A stretch of DNA of 64,000 nt from Neodidymelliopsis sp. IMI 364377 (Eukaryota; Ascomycota; Dothideomycetes; Pleosporales; Didymellaceae): NCBI GenBank assembly GCA_027946375.1, contig JAPEUT010000126.1:1-64000 (forward strand), read 5' to 3'. A program made the translations under genes and the position numbers. Under the pieces are notes generated by a model. That model was not told the origin of the DNA and did no database searches. It saw only the letters and a list, made by a program, of their open reading frames with translations. Of the stretch, positions 34,882 through 45,451 are shown in pieces; positions within the stretch are counted from its first letter, which is position 1; every line of letters starts with the position of its first letter.

Positions 34882-35271
34882 GCTCGAGAGCGAGAGGTGA
34901 GAGAACGAATGTCGGAGAGGGACCCTGCTTGACGCGGACGTGATGAAGGTACACTAGTGCTTATCGATTGCAGGGATCATTCGCCCCACAGGCAGCAGTC
35001 TGGTTGATGTCTGTCAGGTCTTTAGACCTAACTAAAACTCGCGGGTCTGTCTGCACATGACGATCCCAACGGATGACTGTCGTGCGATGTCCTTGCCTCA
35101 AGCTGTAACGCCTTGGTGCACTTCTCTTCATGCTCAGTCCTGCATTGCGCAACGCAGTCGGACGGGAAGCTGGGGTTCCAGGTGGAGTTTGGAAATATTC
35201 CATTGTGCTTTTGTTCGCTGTATAGGGTATCAAACGCCGTAAAACAATTATGTCTGCTGCCATAACGTCAA
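34882..35271. other. intergenic spacer upstream of the Irc20-like gene
   Basis: 390 bp between the THOC5-like stop and the helicase start. A minus-strand 100-codon open frame (35263-34961) begins 9 bases after the THOC5-like stop and contains a TPPGTPASRP motif, but I have no other support for it as a gene. Confidence 0.5.
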
Positions 35272-36021
35272 CTAATCAGTGGCGAGGACTTTTTTGATGG
35301 GCTCCGCAGCCTCAATAAACTTCTCGACCATGGTATCCAGCTTTGTGAGATCGTCCTTCCCTTTCTTGACCTCCGCGATGAGTTTCTGCTTCTGCTTCAA
35401 CTTTTCTTGTCTCCGCTCCTCCAACTTGACACGGACTTGGTGTTCGTTCTCGATGCGTGCAGTCGTAAGGTCGTGTTCAGATAGGTCCTTGTGCTCGGGG
35501 AACTCTGAGAGGAAATCTTCGACAGATATAAGTGGAAGCTTCATGTATTTGTGGCTGTGTAGCAGTGTTAGTGTTGCAGTTCTTCACCGTATCTGAGCCT
35601 GGACGTACTCGTAATTCTCCGCAGCTGATATCTCAGACCGCAATGACTGCTCCTCATATTTCAGGTTGTGTAGCCCTAGAATTAAGGCATCGTTGACAGC
35701 TTTGACATCTGCCGTATCCGCTTTCTCTTCGCGCACGCGCAACACGCTCTGTCGATACAAGGTCTTGATGATGGACAGCTGTGCCCTGACATATTTCTCC
35801 TTCTTCTCTATCTCGATCTTAGTTCGCTTGTCTGTCTCTGGAGATGCCTTGCTGTTGAACGGATGCGCAGTTTGGTAGTCTACGAGTTCGTTGATAAGCT
35901 CTTTGAGCCTTTGCACTTCTTGATAGAGGCGCGCATTATGAGGCGTCTTCAGGAAGCTAGCGATATCGAAGGATGACAGTTCAGAGGGGAGTGTGTCATT
36001 GACCAGCATTTGTTTGTCCAT
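35272..36021 (-). CDS. THO complex subunit 5-like protein
   Basis: Likely THOC5/Fms-interacting-protein family member, part of the THO complex that couples transcription to mRNA export. Exons are 36021-35609 and 35554-35272 with a 54-bp intron, about 231 aa. The protein is almost all alpha-helical and coiled. SFLKTPHNARLYQEVQRL lies in exon 1. The splice rebuilds ENYDHKYMKLPLISVEDFL, which resembles the conserved THOC5 segment before the EFPEH motif. The C-terminus is a Lys/Gln/Glu coiled coil. It is shorter than animal THOC5, as usual in fungi. ATG 36021 is preferred over an upstream in-frame ATG at 36177, because the added sequence looks non-coding. Confidence 0.85.
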
Positions 36022-38456
36022 ACTGGGTGAGTAGTTGTGGTGGTATGAACAACTTTGTTGCTTCACTCCAAAGCTCGGTCCCGCACATCCGCGAAGCTTT
36101 GACCAGATCACGTGCAGACGTGTATGTACCCTCAGGCCTCCCATCCCTTCTCCACAATCCTGTGTGAGACTTGCCATGCCTGTTAGGACGGTTGCAAAGA
36201 TCCGCCAGCGTTTCCTTTTCTAAACATCTAACTGGAGTCTCCAGAATCTCCACACGCAACGGGAGTGAGGGAAAGTCCCCTATTGGAGCGCCCTCACGGC
36301 GGCCTTGTCGAAGTTGTTCCCTGTCAAGGCTTACGCATGCTGGCCACTTAAGTGCATTACAGTACCGCCGTGTATTGCAGCTCACTTTGAGCCCAGTCTT
36401 GCGTCTAGGTACCAAGTGCTTGGATGTGATTTGCAAGCCTTGAGATCATCCGAAAGCTCCATAGGGCTAGATCTGCCGGTTTGACCTCGGAGCCGCCTGC
36501 AACCCGCCTCTATGCGATAGCCCTTCGTCGAGACTGACATTATCTAACTCTGTCCATACCACGGTACCGACTGCTCCGACGTTCGACAAAGACGACAAAT
36601 GCAAGGAGAGCGCCTTGGTCGCAACAGCGAAAGATTGAACATGGTCCAGATTATCGGATCTCGACAAACCACAGTGCAACAGATTTGGAACTCCATCAGC
36701 CTTGGTTCCAATAGCGCGGATCTGGAGATGATGGCGTCTTGAAGCTCAGTCAACAGGGTGGACCCAGCACAGAAGCTAATCGGCGGCGAAATCGCCGCAC
36801 CGTTTGCACATGTAGGATCGACTGCCGTAAGAGCACAATAATAATGCTGCATGATAAGCGACGACCCTTCGAGTCCAAGTATGGCTGCGTCCGTGAGACG
36901 ACCCGTTAGACGGGCCGGCCATAGCAGAACTTGACTTATCTTGTCGAGTGGTCGGCGAACTCGCCATGAACAAGCGCGAGACAGCTTGGCAAGCCGCCTG
37001 ACACAAGCGACTAGAATCGGAGCAGCTGTCACGCTAATGTACGATCTCCTCTTCCAGAGCCTTTCAACTCAACAGCAAAAAGTTTGATACGCCAGGAATC
37101 ACGGAAGGACAACCAATGAGAAAGTCTTCCCAGCAATGCCATGTGTAAAAACGCCCGTACTGAAGTCAATGCTAGGTCGGGCAGGTGATCCGAGCAATTC
37201 ATATACTGACGGTCTATTCTCCGTTGGTGTCACCTTGACTTGCTTGAATCCATTGTTCGTCTTCACCAGCCTCAAAAGTCAAGTCAGGGGCATACATGAC
37301 GTTTAGATAGCATGCGAACTCCGCGGAGACAGATCTGAAGCCTTCATGCCTTCTCACTAGAGGCTGAAGCTCGCCTTGTCCGAATGGGGCGTTCCCGAAA
37401 TCTCACAACCCAATATTGGGCAAGGTTCTGACTTTCAACATATTCCATTGTGCGATGACAGATCAATACGAGGTGAAGCACAGGCGACGTTGGTTGACAC
37501 GAAGACCTAACGGCAGGATCCACCATGTATGTGCAAATCACTACCGAGTCTAAATGCATGCCCTTTTATGGGAGATTGAAGTTCTTCATACGGCAAGTTG
37601 GCGCTGGTTCAATTGGCTTTGCGTAGTTCGCCGTCTTGATCATGAACGTGTGGCTCGGCTCCCGAGTCCGTCAACGTGGCTTCGAGTACGGGGACAGTTA
37701 CGATGCGAGATCGATATAGGGGCAATGTATCCGCACGGGTATTGGGTAACTCGTGTAACCAAGACTGCTAAATCTTAACGCCATACCCATGGACTTGTGA
37801 TTGACTCTATCGAGTCACACAAGATGCAAGTCGAGCTGAACATCATAAAAATCCTGAAGGATTCAACGCACATGAGATTGCACTAGTGTTGGTGGCGGCA
37901 CGGGAGACGCCCTTGTCGGGTTGTGAAGCGAATCCCATATCACGTCCTTTGCTGCGCTGCAGTTCGTAAGATTTGCCTTACATTTGCAATGGTGGATAAA
38001 TAGGCTAGAGTTTACACTCAGAATGCTTCCAGGACCAACTCTAAGTGTGCGTACGTGCCCACGTGGCAGTGCCGGTTGTCAGGGTGTGAGCCCTTGCTAG
38101 GATCTTCCTAGCCTCGGAGCTGTGATTTGGTTGGCTACGCAGATGAGTGGATCTTAGCGCTGGTTCCGGGGCAGGCGATGATCTAAACTCTATCCCGAGC
38201 CGTCGACTGCCCTGGAGTCCATCACCAGGGTTTCACCTTGTGAAAGGACATGATTCGCGGATTTGCGTTTGGTAGCTTGGAAGCGCTTGTGAAGGTTTCT
38301 TGCTCGCGTGGCCCAGAGCGGGCGGACGGCGAAGCAACCATGGGACGAAGACTGGGGCGAAGCTCATAGTCAGGAACAAAAAGAGAGGGACGTCCCTGGC
38401 CCTCCGTTCGTGTTGCTTCGTTCCTTTCACAATCGTCCTCCGACTTTACTGTTGCA
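36022..38456. other. long intergenic region upstream of the ankyrin gene
   Basis: About 2.4 kb between divergent genes. The 162-codon minus-strand open frame at 36544-37032 has no domain-like pattern and I do not accept it. No RNA gene is seen. The last few hundred bases are probably the ankyrin-gene promoter and leader. Confidence 0.6.
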
Positions 38457-41270
38457 ATGGCTCCTCCAAAGAAGGAAACATCCATCCAGTTATGCCAACG
38501 AGTGACCACTCAGGGCAACAGTATCTCCATTCGCATGCTCGAGTACCTTGGCACATCCAAACATGCCATCCCCGGATTCGAGGCTCTTGCCAACGAGTTC
38601 ATCGAGCTTTGCCGCTTACTTTGGTCCATCGAAGCAGGACTCATAGAATCTGCCAAGACTCCTCGCCATGCAGTTCCCGGCGAGGTTATCCAGGACTTGG
38701 AACGACGGTTTCGTCAGATTGCCGACGAGTTCACAGTACTTCAACAGATGGTAGTCAAATTCGTGGACAATGACGCCGGCAAGGGTGGTGGTTTCGGACG
38801 ACGCTTCCGTATGATGTTCGCGGACACCGATGTGGACAAGATGCGTACCACTCTTGCGAGGAGCCGAGATTCGCTGAAAGTTAGCTCCGCTATGTTCCGC
38901 TGGACGATCGGCGATACCCGAGCGGATGCAACCATGGGCATTGGGTATGCTGGACTCATTGCTGCTCTCGAACGCATCAATCCCAGTAGAGCACCTTCCC
39001 TGCCACCCATTGGTCCTCCTCCAGAGACTCGCCTTCCTAGCCCTCCCATCAAGGATACCGCATCACATTCTGATAGTCTTTCGCCTCCGCACCGTCTTGT
39101 CGACCGACCATCTCTGAATGAGCTGCGACCTACAGCCACCAGTTCGCACTCGTTCCACGTCGACGGTCGAACTTATGCTAGTGAGAGGTCTTTGCGACAA
39201 CATGAGGAAGACCACGGTCTTTCCCCTGGAATCGTTGACCTGCATAAGAACTGGCGAGCACCCAGTGTTCGCTCGAGCGACACAAACGGCTCCGTCAGGG
39301 ACACAATTTACACCAACACGGGCCCTGTTCGTTACCACTCAGAACCCGTTTACGAGGACCTTTCTTCAGAGGACTCTCATTGGTCTAGGATGCTGATGGA
39401 AGATAAGATGAACGACCTTAGCGTCCACGAGCGCTACTTGAACGAGAGCCTGCACTCTTCTACGAAGTACGACTCCTCGAGGATTGACTCCCCAATGTCA
39501 CCACCTTGGGCACCACGACACCAAGCAGCTTCCAAGGCATCTGGTGGCAGGTCTGCCATCGTGAATGCTGTAGAGCAAAGGAAGCACCGGACTCTCGAGC
39601 AACTGCTGGACGGTGGTGCGAGGGCGGAACCCCAGGTTGAGGCTAGTATGCTCCGAATAGCAGCTCAGAACCGCGACATTGAAAGTCTGGCACTTCTTCT
39701 GCAATATGAAATGGATGCCAACGGCTTCGACAGAGAGGGTGTCACACCACTGTTCGCTGCCACACAGGCGTCATGCTTCGAGAGCGCGAAAATGCTTCTC
39801 AAGCACAACGCTGACTGCAACCTCTCAGCTGGTCCCAACTCCGAGTCACCACTGTCTTTGGCCGCAAGCGAGAACCAGATCGACTTCGTTCAGCTCTACC
39901 TCAGTAACGGCGGTGAAGTCAACCTGATCATGGACAATGGATCTACCACCCTTGTCCAGTCTATGAACAAGATTGTCTCTCCTAAACTTGTTGATCTTCT
40001 GCTCACTTCAGGAGGCGATGCCAATGCGAAGACTGGTGAGGGAACCACCGCTCTGTTCCAAGCCATCCAGGCCAACCGCGTTGATCTCATGACTGTGTTA
40101 CTCGATCACGGCGCCAACCCCAACCTTCCTGGTCCCAAGCACCCGCTTTGGCCATCAACTTACAAACCAAAGTGTCTTCAACTTCTCCTCGCTCGCGGAG
40201 CCGATACAAAGAAAACCCCTGGTGTCATGGAACTGGCGTCGAGCTTGAAGAATCTCGAATCTGTCAAAATTCTCATTGAAGCAGGAGTATCACCTAACTT
40301 GAGGAAAGATGGTGTTTACACACCGCTCTGCTCGGCTATCCGTGATGATACCCGCGAAATCGTTACCTATCTGCTGGAAAATGGTGCAGATCCTAACTTC
40401 AATGCTGCGGAGTATCCTGCATTCAAGTGCATCACACACAAACGTCTTCATTTCCTGCCCCAACTTGTCGCTGCTGGTGTCGACTTGAATTCTCCCAAGG
40501 GTATCATGGAGACGGCAGTACAATTCAACGACAAGGAGGCTATGACTTTCCTGTTTGACCATGGCGTCAATCCTAACGACCGCACAGCTGAGGGTAACAC
40601 TGCTCTTACTACCGCAATTAGGGAAGGCCGTGGTGAGCTGGTTGACCTCCTTCTGACCCGCGGTGCCGATCCAGCTGTTCGCGGCCAGGAGTGGCCCCTC
40701 TGCATGTCTGTGAAGCAGCCTGCTATCCTCAAGAGGCTGCTCGCTGCTACACCAAACCCACGTGCATTCCGTGGTGTTGTGGAGATGGCCGTCGTAGCTA
40801 ACCAGCTTGAGTCCATCAAACTTCTACTCGCAGCTGGTGTCAGCGTCGAAGACAAGAACTGTGGCGTCTTCTCACCCCTCACGACTGCCATTCGCGAGGA
40901 TCGCAACGAAATTGTTCGCTATCTTCTTGACGTCGCCAACGCCGACGTCAATGCCCCGGGCGAACACCTTCCCATCGTCAAGGCGTTGCGTAGGTACCAC
41001 GGTGACGCTGAAATCCTCACTATGCTGCTCTCCCGCGGCGCAGACATCAACAAGATGCACCGTGGATGGAACGCCATCCTGCAAGCCGTAGAGAACGGTG
41101 ACGCCAAGATACTGAAGCTGCTCATCGACATGGGTGGCTCAGTTGATCTGCAAGCAATTGACGAGAGCGGAAGGCCAGTTATTGACATCGTAACTGAGAG
41201 AGGCTGGGAGGAGGGCCTCGCGCTGTTGTTCCCCAATGCTACGACGCCACCGCCCAAGGCCAGGCAGTAG
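38457..41270 (+). CDS. ankyrin-repeat protein with fungal helical N-terminal domain, 937 aa
   Basis: A single-exon frame of 937 residues. The N-terminal ~190 residues are helical (EALANEFIELCRLLWSIEAG, FVDNDAGKGGGFGRR, MRTTLARSRDSL) and resemble the fungal N-terminal domains found ahead of NACHT or ankyrin modules, which include HeLo-like signalling domains. A disordered Ser/Pro-rich linker runs to about residue 365. From there to the end the protein is ankyrin-like, with repeated G-[AV]-[DN]-[PV]-N turns and TPL/TAL-xxAI starts. Residues ~528-905 contain about four copies of a 90-94-residue super-repeat. No NACHT or other enzymatic domain is present. Role unknown: scaffold or NLR-like sensor are both possible. 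Confidence 0.88.
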   Translation: MAPPKKETSIQLCQRVTTQGNSISIRMLEYLGTSKHAIPGFEALANEFIELCRLLWSIEAGLIESAKTPRHAVPGEVIQDLERRFRQIADEFTVLQQMVVKFVDNDAGKGGGFGRRFRMMFADTDVDKMRTTLARSRDSLKVSSAMFRWTIGDTRADATMGIGYAGLIAALERINPSRAPSLPPIGPPPETRLPSPPIKDTASHSDSLSPPHRLVDRPSLNELRPTATSSHSFHVDGRTYASERSLRQHEEDHGLSPGIVDLHKNWRAPSVRSSDTNGSVRDTIYTNTGPVRYHSEPVYEDLSSEDSHWSRMLMEDKMNDLSVHERYLNESLHSSTKYDSSRIDSPMSPPWAPRHQAASKASGGRSAIVNAVEQRKHRTLEQLLDGGARAEPQVEASMLRIAAQNRDIESLALLLQYEMDANGFDREGVTPLFAATQASCFESAKMLLKHNADCNLSAGPNSESPLSLAASENQIDFVQLYLSNGGEVNLIMDNGSTTLVQSMNKIVSPKLVDLLLTSGGDANAKTGEGTTALFQAIQANRVDLMTVLLDHGANPNLPGPKHPLWPSTYKPKCLQLLLARGADTKKTPGVMELASSLKNLESVKILIEAGVSPNLRKDGVYTPLCSAIRDDTREIVTYLLENGADPNFNAAEYPAFKCITHKRLHFLPQLVAAGVDLNSPKGIMETAVQFNDKEAMTFLFDHGVNPNDRTAEGNTALTTAIREGRGELVDLLLTRGADPAVRGQEWPLCMSVKQPAILKRLLAATPNPRAFRGVVEMAVVANQLESIKLLLAAGVSVEDKNCGVFSPLTTAIREDRNEIVRYLLDVANADVNAPGEHLPIVKALRRYHGDAEILTMLLSRGADINKMHRGWNAILQAVENGDAKILKLLIDMGGSVDLQAIDESGRPVIDIVTERGWEEGLALLFPNATTPPPKARQ

Positions 41271-42311
41271 GTAATTTTTCCCGAGAAGCCACACTCACTT
41301 GCATCACGCTAACGCATCGCAGAGAACATCGGAGAAGCTTTTCCATATCGGACTGGAAGTGGATGAGCGCAGAATTGGAGCGTGGACAGCGGTACAGCTC
41401 AGGCGAAGACACCAAAACAGTGTCGAGCGGCTGCATTCCTAGCTCTTAATAGGGCTCAAGAGCGATGTGATGGTGTAATGTGTATAAGCATGACGTGGAT
41501 TGGCGTTTGGGCATACCATCTGAGATTTCAAGAATTCCCTTTGTTTGTGGTACGTCTAGTTCGAGACGGAGGCATTTTGTTGCGCAATTCCCCATTAGTC
41601 TATAAACTGCATATGGTTTTTCTTTTGTTAATGCAGATTACATGGTCTATTCATTGAACTCTCACGAACCTACTGCGAAAGTTGTTGTCTCACATAGCTG
41701 CGTCCTTGTCGTTATATTGGACAGTTTGGCAGCCCTAAAGTTGAGCTTGCTAACACAATGTGACATTCGGAAGGAGTTACGCACTAGGCACAGTTGGTAA
41801 ACGTGTTGATAGAACTACGTTTTGACATACAATCTTGGGCCGTCATGACCTCTAGAGTATACAGGCACACAAGCTATCGACGGTAAGTTCGTCAAACAAA
41901 AGAGAAATAAGAATCTAGTCTGGAATAACGCTACAAGCCTATATCGAAAAACAACAGATTGTGGTAGCGATGGCGTGAATGGTACAAATATAAGACGACG
42001 ACGGCTGATAAAAGGGACCAAAAAAGCACTAGTAAAAGTGACTCAATGTTTTTTAGTTGAAAGGACTCGAAGCGGCAATCGACACGCAAGCGTAAGGAGG
42101 TGGCAGAATTTGTATGTCGTGTGACTAGAAGCCGACTGGCAAACGACATAGCGATCTCTGTTGAACAACAATGTTGTTCCAGTGGTGTGCTTTTGATAGG
42201 GTAGTATCGTAACCGCCATCATGGGTAGGGATAGTGTGTCGGCCGGGTAAGAGGAAAGGTGCTTAAGCGCAGCTCGTACGGAGCCGGTTGTCATCGAGAG
42301 GTGGTGTTTGG
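41271..42311. other. intergenic, convergent 3' ends
   Basis: About 1 kb between the ankyrin gene and the convergent dsRBD gene. The first part includes the ankyrin gene's 3' UTR. No gene or RNA is recognised. Confidence 0.6.
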
Positions 42312-42714
42312 CTATCGAGCCGTTGTATAACCGCGGGCGTATGCGTACTGTGCTTGCGATGTTGGAGAAGCACTTGCACCACTGATGGCTTTCCATGCGA
42401 CTTCAGCAGCTTCCTCACGCGACTGTTCGAGGTATCTGTAATCTCGCCATAGGTGAGCTCGATATTCGCGACCGTGGACGAAGACACTGCTCGACCAGGC
42501 TGTCCTTACACCTATGCTCATGTCAGCTTACTTGTAATGCCAGATGAAAACCAAGAGTAATGCGAACCTCGGGGGTCAGAGTAGTCTTGAAACTGAGGTT
42601 GTGCAATCTGATTCGTGGCGCAATAGTCTAGGATGCTTAGCTCTATACAAGCATAAGGTTGACAGACATACGCTGAAGCTTCTGGACGTAGCTTTCTGAG
42701 CCATTGGATGCCAT
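42312..42714 (-). CDS. solo double-stranded-RNA-binding-domain mini-protein, about 100 aa
   Basis: Exons 42714-42672, 42627-42568 and 42511-42312, with 44- and 56-bp GT-AG introns, give about 100 residues in one continuous frame. Residues ~9-80 follow the dsRBM pattern. Helix 1 is YVQKLQHYCATNQI, followed by QPQFQDYSDPRG. Beta strands follow (SSSVFVHGREYRAHL). Helix 2 is SREEAAEVAWKAI, matching the K/R-x-E-A-x-x-x-A-A/W signature. The C-terminal tail is Ser/Gln/Tyr/Arg-rich. There is no catalytic domain. Such a protein could be an accessory RNA-binding factor (RNAi, RNA editing or ribosome-related), but nothing here indicates which. The join of three small exons into a recognisable fold is the main support. 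Confidence 0.72.
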
Positions 42715-44355
42715 GATCACGTATGACTGGTCTGTCAGAGTTTGGTAGTAGAATCTTGCTAAGCAGCGTTGAGCGTGGGTGGTTCTTGTAAGTGGGGATC
42801 TGTAGGGATCAAATCGCGCGCCGTCTCTGCAAAACGACACTTGCTATTGGGGACCTGAGCTCCATGTTTATAGTTCGTGACAGGTGTCAGAGCCTCCTTT
42901 TTCTCAATCCTTCGACAGCTGTTCAGCTCTGTTGCCACACGGTCGCGTCGAGGTCACCGTTCTTACCTGCTGTAGCACATAACGTATTCGAAGCATGCCA
43001 TCAGCTTGATGCCATGCTGCGCTGGCAGTCATATTCGCTGTTGATTGGGCCGCTGGTAAGTCCGTGTGTAAGGAACTGCGGGGGTAATGGGGAACAAAAA
43101 GCGGCAAACCCCCAATGCAAATCGTTAGAAGCAGGTAACGCCATATATGACATGCTGCTTCGACCGTCAGGAACCGAGAAATCGGGCAAGAAAGACCAAT
43201 CAGCGGATGCGGAAGAAACGGTCAGAGTCGTTGCATTGCCATTAAGAGCTTGGGCTAATGTATGTGCTGGCACTTGAAGGACGACTGGAAGACTTGCAAG
43301 GCTACTTCGTCAACGCCAACGGGTGCCAGATGTGTTACGCAGATTGGCCCAGCTTTCTCTCGGGCGATGATCCGATTCCGGTAAAGGCAGAAGCGTGCCG
43401 TGCCGTTTCCGTCCCACTGTCAATCTGTGGGCGCGCGTCATCTTGAACGTTCTTCCTTCGCGTGTCGATGCTGGGAAATCGCCTGCAGAGGCATCCCGCT
43501 TATCGAACGGGCGCGTGCAAGTTTTTGCGAAAACGACCAAGCGGGCCCACAAAAGCCGGCAGCATTCAGGCTCCACACGGTCCAAAAGCAACTTGTGTTT
43601 CTCGGGAGAGCAAGTTGATGTCGGATGTGTTCCTGGCATGAACGGTTCAGCCCTGAGGATCTCCCAGTCGGTGCGTGATGCAGCCCATATCACTATCACA
43701 GTCCCCCAAACGTGCCCGTTCCTAAATATACGTGCAAAGACCATGAGTTCAGTTACCCTTTACGACATCCACCTGGTTGTAGCTCAGCAGTTGCTAAGAG
43801 CAACGCTCGGTCGATTTCGGCTGTTCGCGATCCCGCTTGAATGGGTCATGAAAGCCACTCAAGATCACACAGGCCCTAATGTGGGGATTACCACCCTCCA
43901 TTACCTTTTCTCTGAGCTGGCAACCGTTGTGTTGTTCATCGAACTTTCAGGGCGTTGAGTGTGGCGGCGCGTGGATGGGGTGTGACGTGTTCCCTGAGGT
44001 GCAGATTCTCGCTAACCAAATCTATCCACGTGCTCGCATCCAATGCAAGGATTTCCCAAAAGGAAGTACAAATTCATGCATGAATCTTGCATAGTGAGAG
44101 ACAACATCATCAGGTGAAGTAAAGTGAGGCGAAGTAAGGTCAAATTGGTAAACTGAGCTTCAACACAACCCACACGTTCGCACATGGAGCACGTGTCATC
44201 AAGGAAAGCCTTGACATCTATCGGTGCAGTAGTAAGGCTGTCCAAACCTTGGCTAAGTTGACTCGATGAGGAGTACCAACAAAGAAGAACCGTAGGTACA
44301 GGTTATGTTTCCGGCAGATCAGACTGTCAGGCAACCTCTTGACAAGCTTAGCGAT
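42715..44355. other. intergenic region with no supported gene
   Basis: About 1.6 kb between the dsRBD gene and the LPMO gene. Several open frames of up to 187 codons overlap on both strands at 43300-43960, but none has a start context, intron pattern or motif that supports a gene. A tRNA-like string near 43778 was rejected. Confidence 0.55.
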
Positions 44356-45451
44356 TTAGTAACGCAGCTTTGCTGACATGCGCTTTCCAAGCGTTGATCC
44401 TGCCTTTCCAGCCACAGCTTCGGTACCGCCGGAAATGACAGCTGGTCCCGGCGCGACGTATTGGGTAAGCTTCTGGTAAATGTTGATCAGAATACCTGGA
44501 TCCGTAGATCGATAGGCGCCTGGGAAGCTGACGCCTGCTGGGTTTGTGGTTCCACTTCCAGTAATGGTGAGCTGATAACAAGTTACGTAGAACTGTTCAA
44601 GTTAGCTCGATCCAGTAACATGATATGCAGTGACAGCTACGTGTCGTAGATTCGAACCGACACTGAGGCAAAACGAAGTTGGAAGCTCACCTGAGCACCA
44701 CCAGAGCCTGACGCAGCGTGTAAGGCAATCGCCTCTGCTCGTAGTAGGTAATCGCCTGGAGCGAGGCCAGCAGGAATCTTGACATCTAGCTTTCCACAGT
44801 GCAGATTCAAGTCTTTCGTTCCCCAGTAATCGTCTGAACCAGAAGACCCAGCAGCATTCTTGCCCCAAGTGTCTTCATAGATCTTGAAGAACGGTGTTGA
44901 TCCGTCAGCGGTGGCTGAGTTTGTGACCTTGCTGAGATATACCTGGTATATTTAAGCACAATACTTCTGGGTACGTTGTGTTGAGCTCACCATCACTGGA
45001 CCGTAGTGTGCTCCACCAATTGCCTCATTAGTGCACGAGCGGTCGTTGGGCTGCTGATGCATTTCCACTGTCTGTTTGGAGAAGGTCAGAAGGTCCAAGT
45101 GTGAACGAAGACATGGAGATTACACACAACAGTGCCACCAGCAGCAACACTGCACTTAGAGGCAGCGAAGCCTTGATTGGCGTTACCTGTACTCCTGTCA
45201 ATTTCGACTGCCACTTGGTGTTGGTCTGGCACTTACATCTGATGTTAGTGCTGGTAACATCTGTGACTGGACTGTTGCTTATTGGTAGCCGTGCACATGT
45301 ACCCTGGTGCTGCTTGTCAGTCAGAACAATTTTCTGATGCAACTGTACTTATCTTGTCTACTCCATTGACCCAAAGCTCTTGGAAGGTTGCATGTGCCGT
45401 CACTCTGGTCGCTAAGTTAATTGCGATGGTTATCAGAGTAAGAGTCTTCAT
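44356..45451 (-). CDS. secreted AA9 lytic polysaccharide monooxygenase (formerly GH61), six exons
   Basis: Copper enzyme that oxidatively cleaves cellulose or related glucans outside the cell. Proposed exons: 45451-45362, 45309-45237, 45186-45128, 45071-44991, 44942-44691, 44592-44356; about 263 aa. The signal peptide (MKTLTLITIAINLATRVTA) is followed directly by His in HATFQELWV, the N-terminal His of the copper brace. CARLPISNSPVTDVTS, MHQQPNDRSC and YGPVMVYLSKV are family hallmarks. AIALHAASGSGGAQFY carries the second brace His and the axial Tyr. There is no CBM1 module. All introns are short (48-98 bp). The exon 1 donor GTAGAC is weak, so a few residues after WVNG may differ. The other joins are secure. 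Confidence 0.92.

Noticed and set aside
34961..35263. 100-codon minus-strand open frame between the THOC5-like and helicase genes (listed start to end in reading direction)
   Set aside because: It starts 9 bases after the THOC5-like stop and has a TPPGTP motif, but it lies in the helicase promoter and shows no domain or splice support.
36021..36177. N-terminal extension of the THOC5-like protein to an upstream ATG
   Set aside because: The added 52 residues are Gly/Cys/His-rich and unlike the helical protein; ATG 36021 begins the expected sequence.
36544..37032. 162-codon minus-strand open frame
   Set aside because: The translation is Cys/Leu/Arg-rich with no domain pattern, overlaps frames on the other strand and lies in an otherwise empty region.
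43778..43850. tRNA-like string (TAGCTCAG ... GTTCGCGATCC)
   Set aside because: The A-box is partial, the B-box has an extra base, and no acceptor or anticodon stem can be paired.
43395..43958. 187-codon plus-strand open frame
   Set aside because: No recognisable motif or start context, and it overlaps several equally long frames in other phases.
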